Position numbers and translations under genes: made by a program
The notes under the pieces: generated by a model
What the model was told of the DNA's origin: nothing
What the model saw: only the letters and a program-made list of their open reading frames with translations
Database searches by the model: none
Source of the DNA: Mycolicibacterium mengxianglii
Lineage (GTDB): Bacteria > Actinomycetota > Actinomycetes > Mycobacteriales > Mycobacteriaceae
Reading direction: 5' to 3'
Length of the DNA: 64,000 bases
Assembly (NCBI RefSeq): GCF_015710575.1
Contig: NZ_CP065373.1
Span: 1,674,001-1,738,000, forward strand
Part shown: positions 52,804 to 60,540 of the stretch, piece after piece
Layout of the letters: every line of letters starts with the position of its first letter
How positions within the stretch are numbered: position 1 is the first letter of the stretch

Positions 52804-53609
52804 ACCGAAGGTTGGTCGTGCGGCCCGCGGTAGCGTTTCTCTGCGCAGTGATCCTGTCCTCGTGCACCCAGCAGACGTCCGGGCAGCCTGCTCGTGTGCC
52901 GATACCAGAACCGTGGACCGGGGTGATGGCAGATGTCAGCGCAGTGTGGAGCGCTGAACCCGGAATCGATTTGTTGACGGGCCCGGCTGTCATAGTGCGG
53001 GCATACGTTGAGTCTCACGCTCTCGCGACTGCGATGGGCACCGACGATGTGGTGTATCCCGGGTTCACCCGAGCCGTGCTATCGCCCGCGGAAACAGGTG
53101 AAGTACCCGGGATCCCGTGGCCCGAAGCAACCGGCCCACTGCCTTATCCGCTGGTCGGAACCGAGCGCGAACACATTCTGCGGATCGACAGAGCAGACCG
53201 CGAGGTTACCGCCATGGTGTGCTCTTACAGCCGGTACACCGCCAGTTATGACCTCGGTAACGGCAACTACGGGCCCTACCCGGGTGGTGGAGACGACGAC
53301 GGTGTGGTGGCAATGCAGTTGACCATGACTGCCCCGGCAACCTCCTCGAATCCCCTGCCGCCGCAACGCGGTCCATCGCGCGCGCCCAGTGATGACGTCT
53401 TCGGTAAATGGCGGATCGACTCGCGGCGGTTGGACCTCATCACGGCCGAGCCCGAATGGCCCACGGCAACGGAAGACCTGCAAGCCTGCCGCGACCGTGC
53501 TCCGGATCCGGTGGAGCGCCGCAAGTTCCTGCGCCAAGGTGAACACCCACGATCCGACTACCCGACGCTGCCGGCCTACCCGGGTTGGCCGGCAGCACCA
53601 CCGTCTTAG
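52800..53609 (+). CDS. Lipoprotein of the T7SS cassette
   Basis: 269 aa. A lipoprotein signal ends at Cys22 (FLCAVILSSC). The mature domain is beta-rich and Trp/Pro-containing, with no recognised family (SAVWSAEPGIDLLTGPAVIV; EREHILRIDRADREVTAMVC). The start overlaps the stop of the large substrate gene (ATGA). It is 7 bp before the WXG100-like gene. It may be a surface partner or immunity protein for the substrate; inferred. Confidence 0.75.
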   Translation: MNRRLVVRPAVAFLCAVILSSCTQQTSGQPARVPIPEPWTGVMADVSAVWSAEPGIDLLTGPAVIVRAYVESHALATAMGTDDVVYPGFTRAVLSPAETGEVPGIPWPEATGPLPYPLVGTEREHILRIDRADREVTAMVCSYSRYTASYDLGNGNYGPYPGGGDDDGVVAMQLTMTAPATSSNPLPPQRGPSRAPSDDVFGKWRIDSRRLDLITAEPEWPTATEDLQACRDRAPDPVERRKFLRQGEHPRSDYPTLPAYPGWPAAPPS

Positions 53610-53616
53610 GAGCATC

Positions 53617-53937
53617 ATGCCCAAACGATTGTCGGTCGACCCGCATGCGCTGAATCATGCAGCCACCACAGTCGCTGCTCGCGGTGACGAGTGGGTCAGC
53701 GGCCACGCCGCCGCGAGCTCACGCATTTCGTCTGCACGCCTGGGCTGGACGGGTCGCTCTGCAGACGCGTTGGCCGGCCGCGCCGCAAAATGGGACTCGC
53801 GCGCCAAGGCTCTACAGCACCAAATCGAGAATCACGCCAACGATATTCGAGTCACCGCCACCTCGTTTACCCAGGCCGACGAAAATCACAGCACGGTGCT
53901 GCGCAACGTCGCCGCGGGGCTGCCGAACCCGGATTAA
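53617..53937 (+). CDS. WXG100-like T7SS protein
   Basis: 106 aa helical hairpin with turn LGWTGRSADALAGRAAKW in place of the WxG, flanked by helices of about 40 residues. AGGAG lies 5 nt before ATG 53617. The N-terminus (MPKRLSVDPHALNHAATTVA) also fits the EspC-like pattern. Such proteins pair with a larger substrate for ESX export. Unusually it comes last in the cassette. A decayed relative lies at 32960-33235. Confidence 0.8.
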   Translation: MPKRLSVDPHALNHAATTVAARGDEWVSGHAAASSRISSARLGWTGRSADALAGRAAKWDSRAKALQHQIENHANDIRVTATSFTQADENHSTVLRNVAAGLPNPD

Positions 53938-53958
53938 CGGGTGCGTCGCGGCCAGGGC

Positions 53959-54366
53959 TTAGGGCCCCGGGCTGAGTTGGCGCATGAGTGTCGCGAAGTC
54001 CGCGACTTCCCAATGCTCGGCCAGTTGGCCGGCTTCGATGCGGTACAGCTGAAAAGCCTGGGCGTCGACGGTATTTCCTGTGGGTGCAATGCCCAGGAAT
54101 TCACCTCGGTGGGTGCCACGCACGGAGTTGAGCACCGCGACACGGTCGTCCTCGGCTACCAACTGAAAAATCGGAAGCGTGAGATCCGGCAACCCCGCAC
54201 GCAAACCACTGAAGTAACGTTTCAGCGTTTCCCGGCCGGGGGATTGCCCCGGGAGATGGTCTTGGTACTGCTCGGCAACGATCTCGTCGAACACGTCGAA
54301 ATCGCCAGCTTCGATAGCAGCGAAGAAGCGACGCACCAGGTCCTTGTTTGATTCGAGCGCGGCCAC
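53959..54366 (-). CDS. SnoaL-like polyketide-cyclase-family protein
   Basis: 135 aa. NTF2 fold with SNKDLVRRFFAAIEAGDFDV, YQDHLPGQSPGRETLKRYF, GLPDLTLPIFQLVAEDDRVA and GTHRGEFLGIAPTGN, the pattern of SnoaL/ester-cyclase proteins. Usual His/Asp residues (QDH, LPD) are present. GTG 54366 has AAAGGG 5 nt upstream. An in-frame ATG at 54432 would add an improbable leader. The substrate is unknown. Confidence 0.8.
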   Translation of the reverse strand: MAALESNKDLVRRFFAAIEAGDFDVFDEIVAEQYQDHLPGQSPGRETLKRYFSGLRAGLPDLTLPIFQLVAEDDRVAVLNSVRGTHRGEFLGIAPTGNTVDAQAFQLYRIEAGQLAEHWEVADFATLMRQLSPGP

Positions 54367-54471
54367 CGCAACCCTTTCAGTGACTGGAGTTTGTCCATTT
54401 GTATATCGGGCGCACACGTGTTGGGTAACCATTGGATACGCGGAGCTGACCGGCCAACTACCGGCTCGTGT

Positions 54472-55488
54472 CTACTGGGCTGCGACGACAGCCCGATAGC
54501 GCACGTCGCCTGAACGAACCCGGGCGATCGCCTTGTTGATGTCGGTCATCGCAAAGATCTCGACCGTCGGGCGCACGCCGGTGCGGGCGGCGAAGTCCAG
54601 CATCTGCGCGGTTTCGCTGGGCGAGGCCACCAACCCGCCGGAGATCTTCTTCTCCGAGAACACCAGTGAGATGGGGTTGAGCTGCATCGCTTCTTCCGGT
54701 ACGCCGACCATGATGAGCGTCCCTTGCGGTTTCAAGGCGGCCAGGTAGTCATCCCAGGGGATGTTGGCGGTCACGGTGCTGATGATGAAGTCGAATGTGC
54801 CTGCTGCTTGCGCCAATTCGTTGGTGCCGCGGGTGGCGATGAAGTGGTCGGCTCCCAGTTCGGTGACTTGCTCTCGTTTGTCGGGCGAGGACGAGATCGC
54901 GGTGACCTCGCAGCCCCAGGCTGCGGCGGACTGGATCGCCAGGTGGCCGAGTCCACCGATACCGACGACGGCGACGTGATCAGTGGGTTTGATGCCATGG
55001 CGGATGAACGGCGCGAACGTCGTGACACCCGCGCAGAGCAGTGAACCGGCGTGCTGCAGGTCGATGGACTCAGGAATCGGGTAGACGAAACGCCAGTCGC
55101 TGGCCCGCACGGAGGAGGCAAATCCGCCGCGGTCACCGCGGAACGCGAGGTTGTCTCTGCTGAGGCAGAGCTGCTGCCGGCCGGTCAAACAGTACTCACA
55201 GCTCATGCACGTACCGGCGATGCCACCGACGGCTACGCGCTGACCGACCGCGAGCCGGTCGGTGTCCACCAGCGACCCGACGGCGGTCACAATGCCTGCC
55301 ACTTCGTGGCCGGCGACGACGGGAACTGTTGCACCCCAGTCGCTGTCGATCACCGTGAGGTCGGTATGGCAGATCCCGCAGTGGGTGACCTCGACGTCGA
55401 CTTCGAGCGGCCCGAGTTCGCCGATTTCGTATTCGTACGGGGTGAGTTCGGCGCCGGTTGTGGTAGCGGCAAAGGCGTTGATGCGCAT
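54472..55488 (-). CDS. Zinc-dependent alcohol dehydrogenase
   Basis: 338 aa MDR-family enzyme. Catalytic zinc ligands lie in THCGICHTDL and AGHEVAGIV. The structural zinc site has Cys in TCMSCEYCLTGRQQLC. The NAD(P) motif is VVGIGGLGHLAIQSA. It is closest in pattern to YahK/AdhC-like aldehyde reductases that use NADPH. ATG 55488 follows AGAAGGAACC. It is 41 bp downstream of the SDR, same strand, so likely one unit under the TetR-type operator. Confidence 0.9.
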   Translation of the reverse strand: MRINAFAATTTGAELTPYEYEIGELGPLEVDVEVTHCGICHTDLTVIDSDWGATVPVVAGHEVAGIVTAVGSLVDTDRLAVGQRVAVGGIAGTCMSCEYCLTGRQQLCLSRDNLAFRGDRGGFASSVRASDWRFVYPIPESIDLQHAGSLLCAGVTTFAPFIRHGIKPTDHVAVVGIGGLGHLAIQSAAAWGCEVTAISSSPDKREQVTELGADHFIATRGTNELAQAAGTFDFIISTVTANIPWDDYLAALKPQGTLIMVGVPEEAMQLNPISLVFSEKKISGGLVASPSETAQMLDFAARTGVRPTVEIFAMTDINKAIARVRSGDVRYRAVVAAQ

Positions 55489-55529
55489 AGGGTTCCTTCT
55501 GGTGAGTGTGGCTTACGGATTGACGGTGG

Positions 55530-56396
55530 CTAGGTCGTGACAGCTGAGTGAGGCCGCAGAGCGGCGGCGAGGATGCGGTCGAGCATCCGGTCGGGCAGAA
55601 ACCGCACCACGTGGACCAGCGCAGCTTCGCGGCCGACGCTGTATCGGGTGCGCGGCCTGCGCGCCGTCACCGCCCTGGCGATCACCTTGGCCGCGGCTTC
55701 CGCGGGTAGGCCCGCATTCGTAGACGACACGGCTTGGTTGTTGATGGCCCGCACCAACCCGCTGTACCGCTGCCCTTGCTCAGAGGTCATGGCCGGCAGA
55801 TCTCCGGCGGCGGCGATGGCGCGGCCGAGCATCTCGGTACGCACGGCGCCCGGTTGAACCACCACCACCTCGACACCGAACGGGGCGAGTTCTCGGCGCA
55901 AAGAGTCGCTGACCGCTTCAAGTGCGAATTTTGTTGCCGCATAGGGACCATAGGTGGCCATGGCCACTCTTCCGCCCACGGAGCTGATGTTGACGACGCG
56001 GCCTTTGCTGCGGATCAGGGCCGGCAGGAGTGCCTGGGTAACGGCGATCTGGCCGAAGAGGTTGACCTCGAACATGCGTCGCCACTCCTCGATCGCGAAG
56101 ACCTCGATCGGCAGATTGGCCTGGACTGCAGCGTTGTTCACCAGCACCCGCACCGGCCGGCCCTGCGAGTCCTCGTGGACGCGGGCTGCCAGCGCCTCGA
56201 TGTGGTCGGGGTGGGTGATGTCGAGGATCACCGGCTCGAGACCCGGACCCCGGATCGCGTCGGCGTCCCGGTCGCGCCGTACGCCCGCAAGGACGTGATA
56301 TCCGCGCCCCGCCAGCTCGCGTGCCGTCGCGGCACCGATGCCGGTAGATGCCCCGGTGACGACGGCGAGCCCTCGGGTTTCAGATGACACTGTCAT
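55530..56396 (-). CDS. SDR-family oxidoreductase
   Basis: 288 aa. TGASTGIGAATARELAGRGY (cofactor), VLVNNAAV, NISSVGG with the catalytic Ser, YAATKFALEAVSDSLRRELA with Tyr and Lys, and VVQPGAVRTEM. It resembles short-chain reductases of unknown substrate. The operator TGACACTGTCA overlaps its start codon, so a bound TetR protein would block initiation. TACCGT about 7 nt before the ATG could be a leaderless -10. Confidence 0.88.
   Translation of the reverse strand: MTVSSETRGLAVVTGASTGIGAATARELAGRGYHVLAGVRRDRDADAIRGPGLEPVILDITHPDHIEALAARVHEDSQGRPVRVLVNNAAVQANLPIEVFAIEEWRRMFEVNLFGQIAVTQALLPALIRSKGRVVNISSVGGRVAMATYGPYAATKFALEAVSDSLRRELAPFGVEVVVVQPGAVRTEMLGRAIAAAGDLPAMTSEQGQRYSGLVRAINNQAVSSTNAGLPAEAAAKVIARAVTARRPRTRYSVGREAALVHVVRFLPDRMLDRILAAALRPHSAVTT
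56385..56395. promoter_or_regulatory. TetR operator site 1 (TGACACTGTCA)
   Basis: Perfect inverted repeat of TGACA around one base. It overlaps the ATG of the SDR gene at 56394-56396. The second site starts 35 bp away. Confidence 0.75.
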
Positions 56397-56419
56397 CTCA
56401 CTGACGGTACTCGCTCAAG

Positions 56420-56430
56420 TGACAATGTCA
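56420..56430. promoter_or_regulatory. TetR operator site 2 (TGACAATGTCA)
   Basis: Perfect inverted repeat, same half-sites as site 1. It sits just before the TAGGAT hexamer (56434-56439), which is 6 nt from the regulator ATG, so binding would autorepress. Confidence 0.78.
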
Positions 56431-56445
56431 ACATAGGATTGGGCC

Positions 56446-57027
56446 ATGAGTCGCCTGGAGTCCGCCGCCGCCACGCGCCGCGACCTGCTCGACGCTGCAG
56501 CCGACTTGCTCGACAGCGGAGGTCCCGACGCCGTGACGCTGCGCGAGGTAGGCGCACGCGCCGGCGTCAGCCGCGGTGCGCCCTACCGGCACTTTGCCGA
56601 CAAGGAGAGCCTGTTGACCGCCGTCGCGGCCGAGGGCTGGGAGCGTCTCGGCGACCACATGCACGCGCTTCGGACAGATGCGGGGCTTGGGCCCGCGGAC
56701 AAGCTGCGCGCTGCGCTCGTCGGCATCATCAACGTCAGCCGACAGCAGCCCTACCTCTACAAACTGATGTTCAGCCGCTCAGCCGGGGACCCGTCCGCGG
56801 TGGTCCGAGCCGCGGAACGCATGTGCGACGAGTTTTCCGGCATCGTCGCCGCAGTCGTGAGTGCAAAGAACGTCGAACGCGCTGCGGCAATACTTCTCAC
56901 GGGTGCGCACGGTGCCGCCGGTCTGGAAGCGAGCGGCCTTCTCGTCAACGACAATTGGCAGACTACCGCCGAGGATCTCACCGACAACCTCCTCGCCGTG
57001 GTCGCCGAAGCCGATCGCCTGAACTGA
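56446..57027 (+). CDS. TetR-family transcriptional regulator
   Basis: 193 aa. N-terminal HTH: TRRDLLDAAADLLDSGGPDA, LREVGARAGVSRGAPYRHFA and DKESLLTAVAAEGW. The C-terminal helical ligand domain includes a TetR_C_33-type stretch (LVGIINVSRQQPYLYKLMFS). ATG 56446 lies 6 nt from a TAGGAT -10. It is divergent from the SDR/ADH pair; two identical palindromes in the gap indicate that it controls both directions. Nothing was recognised in 57028-57268. Confidence 0.9.
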   Translation: MSRLESAAATRRDLLDAAADLLDSGGPDAVTLREVGARAGVSRGAPYRHFADKESLLTAVAAEGWERLGDHMHALRTDAGLGPADKLRAALVGIINVSRQQPYLYKLMFSRSAGDPSAVVRAAERMCDEFSGIVAAVVSAKNVERAAAILLTGAHGAAGLEASGLLVNDNWQTTAEDLTDNLLAVVAEADRLN

Positions 57028-57268
57028 CCGCACGACCGGGCCCGTGGGCCCGCGCTGAGAACGCCAGGATTCGCTAGAACGTCGCTTTGCCGATGATGCG
57101 CGAACTCTTCCGCGCGGGGGTGCTGAGAGGTTGTTGCTCAAGAGTTCTCGTAGGCGGCGCATACAGCGTGCAGACTTTCCCAGGGGCGGGAGTGACGTCT
57201 GGGATCAGTTCCGCACCGGGTCATGCGGAACGTATTGGGAGACAGCGCAGCCGGCGTGCTGGCAGCGG

Positions 57269-58729
57269 TCAAATCAACTCCGGAACCCTCAGATGCGCGA
57301 TCATCACCTCGAAGTCGTGCTCATCGAGGACCTGAACCCCGGAAGCCTGCGTAGCCGAATCCTTGATGCGCTCGATCTGCGCTCGATTGCGTTCCATCGC
57401 CTCGGCGCTCTCGTAAACCGCCGAGGACACTCCGCGTCCGGAACGGCGATCCACCATCAGGCTCACACTGCACAGCCCGTCCAACTCCTCGAGGGCGGGA
57501 AGGGCCGTCGTCTTGAACATCTCGATGCCTGCGTCCATCTGGGCAGGGTCGACCTGGACCCACGTGACCCGCGCGCAGGCACCGTCGGCGGACGCGCGCT
57601 CACGGTGCAGGACGGCGATCTCCCACTGATCGACGTCAGGGCGACCACCACCGAAGATCTGCGCGGCGCGGTCACGAAGCTCGTGCACCTTGTCGGCACT
57701 GGTGCGCAGAGCGTCCGCGGACTCCCAAGCGGACGTCACGATGCAGCGCCCGGTGGACCGGTCGGCCAACATGGACAAGCCGACGTAACCGTCGAGTTCC
57801 TCGAGCGCGGGCATCACCACATCGCGGACGTTGCCGACACCGGCGTCTATGGACGCCGGCTCTGCCTGGATTGCTGTTGTACGTGCGAACATCTCTGCCT
57901 CCTCCGAAAAGGCAGCGTCCCGACGGCGCTGCCGTCGGGCTTCATGGTCCTCCATCGGAGAGTCAGTGGCAATGGATCGCAGGGCCCTGAATTCCAGCGA
58001 CCACCGGCACGAGTAACCGCCATCGACGGGCAGCGTGACCCCGGTGATCATCGAGGCGTCGTCGCTGAGCAGGAAGCTGATGGGTGCGGCGATCTCGTCC
58101 TCGGTTGCCCAACGCCCCAACGGCATCTGCTCCAAGAACGGCGGGCCGATATCGGGGCGGCCCCAGTAGTACTCGGACATCTCGGTCATCACGACAGTGG
58201 GGTTGACACTGTTGACGCGGATGTCGTACTTACCCAGCTCCAGGGCAGCCACCCGAGTGATGTTGTCCAGTGCGGCCTTGGATGAGCCGTAAGAGATATG
58301 GCCCGCCAAAGCCACCAGACTCGCCTGGCTGGACACGTTCACGATCGACCCGCCGTGATTGCGGGCGATCATGCCCGGTGTCACGTGCTTGATCACCAGC
58401 AGGCTTCCCCGAGCGTTGATAGTGATCACCGCGTCGAACACCTCGATCGAGGTGTCCTGCGGCGTCGCGATCTCGCCGCCGTAACCACCACAATTGACCA
58501 CACCCCATAGATCCAGGTCCGACACCGCGGACCGGATCTCGTCTTCGGAAGTGAGATCGAACGGCACCGGGTGCGCACCCGTCTCGTCACCGAGTTGCTG
58601 AAGTTTCGCGGTGTCTCGTCCGGCCGCGTAGACCGTCGCGCCCTCACGTGCGAGCCGGCGGACCGTCGCCGCTCCGATGCCGCCACTGGCCCCGGTGACC
58701 AACACGCCGCGTCCGGTGAAATCACCCAT
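57269..58729 (-). CDS. SDR fused in frame to a tandem ABM-type protein
   Basis: 486 aa. Residues 1-245 are an SDR (VTGASGGIGAATVRRLAREG; SSQAS; YGSSKAALDN; GYSC end), near the xylulose-reductase type but with NCGGYGG in place of NNAG. Residues about 280-486 contain two similar antibiotic-biosynthesis-monooxygenase-like (dimeric ferredoxin-fold) units: MFARTTAIQAEPASIDAG with MPALEELDGYVGLSML, and ARVTWVQVDPAQMDAG with LPALEELDGLCSVSLM. An internal ATG at 57892 has GGAGGAGG 5 nt upstream, and a hairpin lies just before it, so the two parts may have been separate genes. Divergent from the HAD gene across a LacI-type operator. Confidence 0.85.
   Translation of the reverse strand: MGDFTGRGVLVTGASGGIGAATVRRLAREGATVYAAGRDTAKLQQLGDETGAHPVPFDLTSEDEIRSAVSDLDLWGVVNCGGYGGEIATPQDTSIEVFDAVITINARGSLLVIKHVTPGMIARNHGGSIVNVSSQASLVALAGHISYGSSKAALDNITRVAALELGKYDIRVNSVNPTVVMTEMSEYYWGRPDIGPPFLEQMPLGRWATEDEIAAPISFLLSDDASMITGVTLPVDGGYSCRWSLEFRALRSIATDSPMEDHEARRQRRRDAAFSEEAEMFARTTAIQAEPASIDAGVGNVRDVVMPALEELDGYVGLSMLADRSTGRCIVTSAWESADALRTSADKVHELRDRAAQIFGGGRPDVDQWEIAVLHRERASADGACARVTWVQVDPAQMDAGIEMFKTTALPALEELDGLCSVSLMVDRRSGRGVSSAVYESAEAMERNRAQIERIKDSATQASGVQVLDEHDFEVMIAHLRVPELI
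57919..57939 (-). terminator. Terminator-like hairpin inside the SDR-ABM frame
   Basis: CCCGACGGC and GCCGTCGGG form a perfect 9-bp stem with a 3-nt loop. On the coding strand a short T run (TTTT) follows about 9 nt later, then the GGAGGAGG of the internal start. It looks like a former intergenic element. Confidence 0.5.
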
Positions 58730-58779
58730 GCGCTGCTCCCGCCTACCTCGCCCATGCGAGGTCCATCATCACACTTCTC

Positions 58780-58796
58780 ATGTCACCGGTGTCAGA
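58780..58796. promoter_or_regulatory. LacI-type operator, copy 1
   Basis: ATGTCACCGGTGTCAGA, with a CACCGGTG palindromic core, between the divergent SDR-ABM and HAD genes. The identical 17-mer occurs at 63478-63494 before the LacI gene. Confidence 0.75.
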
Positions 58797-58810
58797 TATG
58801 GTGGGAACTC

Positions 58811-59512
58811 GTGGCAGACAGCGAAACCGTGGCTCACAACGAAACCGTGGTCCACAACGTCCAGGGGCTACTCCTGGATTGCGACGGCGTACTCGTCGAC
58901 TCTCATGACGCCGCGGCCGTTGCGTGGAATACGTGGGCCAAGCGCTGGGCGCCGGGATTCGACTTCCACCGCGACATCGAACATGGCCGGCGAATCAGAG
59001 ACGTCGTCGCCGAATTGGTCAAGCCACCAGGCGATGTCGACGCAGCGACCGCGGACCTGATACAGCAGGAGATCGACCACGCCACCGACGTCACCGCGAT
59101 ACCGGGCGCACGCCGGCTGCTCGGCTCCTGCCCGGCTGGACGCTGGGCTGTGGTCACCTCCGGCGGTCGCGCCATCGCCACGGCGCGAATGGCATCAGCG
59201 GGCCTCACGCCCGCGGAGATACTGGTGACCGGCGAAGACGTCGAAAACGGGAAGCCTTCGCCGGACCCCTATCTGCTCGCTGCGAAACGTCTGGGCATAC
59301 CTCCGGTGCGCTGTGCGGTGTTCGAAGACGCGCCCGCTGGTATCGCCGCTGCGCGTGCCGCAGGAGTCACCACCATCATCGGCGTCGGAGCCGCCGCAGC
59401 CAGTGCCCCCGTCACCCTGGCGGTCACGAATCTGCGCGGCGTCCGCTTCGACGGCCACAAGCTGCTGATCGACGCGAGCACGATCCTGCCGGGTCAGCAG
59501 TTCGACTTGTAG
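58811..59512 (+). CDS. HAD-superfamily sugar phosphatase/phosphoglucomutase-like
   Basis: 233 aa. HAD motif I LLLDCDGVLVDSHD, motif II VVTSGG, motif III KPSPDPYLLAA, motif IV VFEDAPAGIAAARAAGV; the helical cap lies between I and II. The pattern fits sugar-phosphate phosphatases (GPP/YfbT-like) or beta-phosphoglucomutases. GTG 58811 is the best start; the predicted promoter and the LacI operator lie within 35 bp upstream. It likely processes the phosphorylated sugar of the neighbouring transport operon. Its 3' end overlaps the convergent binding-protein gene by 19 bp. Confidence 0.87.
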   Translation: MADSETVAHNETVVHNVQGLLLDCDGVLVDSHDAAAVAWNTWAKRWAPGFDFHRDIEHGRRIRDVVAELVKPPGDVDAATADLIQQEIDHATDVTAIPGARRLLGSCPAGRWAVVTSGGRAIATARMASAGLTPAEILVTGEDVENGKPSPDPYLLAAKRLGIPPVRCAVFEDAPAGIAAARAAGVTTIIGVGAAAASAPVTLAVTNLRGVRFDGHKLLIDASTILPGQQFDL

Positions 59513-60540
59513 GCCGCTGCGCCCCCGTCGCTGTCCAGGTTCTCCTGGGTGATGACCGTGAAACCGGTCTGCACCATCTTGGTGCTCTCGCCGCCTTCCA
59601 GCGCCGTCACCGCCTCGTCGACGCCGAATTTGCCGATGAGCCCGGGGTCTTGGGCGACAAGCGCCTGAACGGTGCCCTCACGCAGCGCCTTGATCTGGTT
59701 CGGGCCCGCGTCGAACCCGACGACCTGCACCTGCCCGGCCTTGCCGGCCTGGCGGACCCCGGTTGCCGACCCCTCAGCCGAGAACAGGTTGGTGGCGAAC
59801 ACGCCGACGAGGTCGGGGTCCTTCTGCAGCTGGGCGCCGATGAGCTGGGCGGCGGTCGCGGGGTCGTTGTGGCTGTACTGCACGCCGACATACTGGAACT
59901 TGCTGTCCTCCTTGACCGCTTCCTCAAAACCCTTCGCGCGGGCGTCGGTCGTCGAAACGCCCGGGTCGATGTTCATCACCATCACCTTGCCGCCCTCGGG
60001 GCGCAGCGCCTTGATCGCATCGAACGCCGCCCGGCCACCACCTTCGTTGTCGCTGGCGATCTGCGATGCCGCGTAGGACGGGTCGTTGGTGGTGGTATCG
60101 ACGAGTACCACCTTGATCCCCGCGTCGGCTGCCTGCTGAAGCGGCTGCTGCATGGCCTGAACATCAGTGGGTGCAACCAGCAGCGCATCCGGCTTGCTCG
60201 CGACGATGGAGTCGAGGATCGGCTTCTGCAGCGTCGGGTCGAACTTCTGCGGCCCCTGGGTGGTCACGGTGACGCCGAGGTTGGCGGCTTCCTCCTGCGC
60301 GCCGCACTGCATGGTGATGTAGAACTGGTCGCCGGTCACACCCTGCAGGAATTGGATGTTGTAGTCCTTGCTGGCCTTGGCCGGCGCGGTGACGGTGGTC
60401 GCGGCCGCAGCAGCCGGCGTCGCCGCACTCGTTGCATCACCCGGTTCGGCGGCCTCGGGTTTCGACGACGTGCACCCCGGCAGCACAAGCACCAGTGTTC
60501 CCAATGCCCCCGCGACCAGCTTTACGCGCATACGGTTCAC
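59494..60540 (-). CDS. Sugar ABC transporter substrate-binding lipoprotein 2
   Basis: 348 aa. The lipoprotein signal ends VLVLPGC (Cys23). An Ala/Thr-rich linker follows. The type I sugar-binding fold is clear: NIQFLQGVTGDQFYITMQCG, SKPDALLVAPTDVQAMQQPL, VVLVDTTTND, DLVGVFATNLFSAEGSATGV. GTG 60540 overlaps the permease stop (GTGA) with AAAGGA upstream; ATG 60531 is also possible. It is the last gene of the operon, unlike the first transporter, where it is first. Confidence 0.88.
   Translation of the reverse strand: MNRMRVKLVAGALGTLVLVLPGCTSSKPEAAEPGDATSAATPAAAAATTVTAPAKASKDYNIQFLQGVTGDQFYITMQCGAQEEAANLGVTVTTQGPQKFDPTLQKPILDSIVASKPDALLVAPTDVQAMQQPLQQAADAGIKVVLVDTTTNDPSYAASQIASDNEGGGRAAFDAIKALRPEGGKVMVMNIDPGVSTTDARAKGFEEAVKEDSKFQYVGVQYSHNDPATAAQLIGAQLQKDPDLVGVFATNLFSAEGSATGVRQAGKAGQVQVVGFDAGPNQIKALREGTVQALVAQDPGLIGKFGVDEAVTALEGGESTKMVQTGFTVITQENLDSDGGAAAYKSNC

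Noticed and set aside
55734..56387. 217-codon + strand frame
   Set aside because: Antisense of the SDR at 55530-56396; no family pattern.
57131..58285. 384-codon + strand frame
   Set aside because: Complement of the SDR-ABM gene, composition typical of a shadow frame in high-GC DNA.
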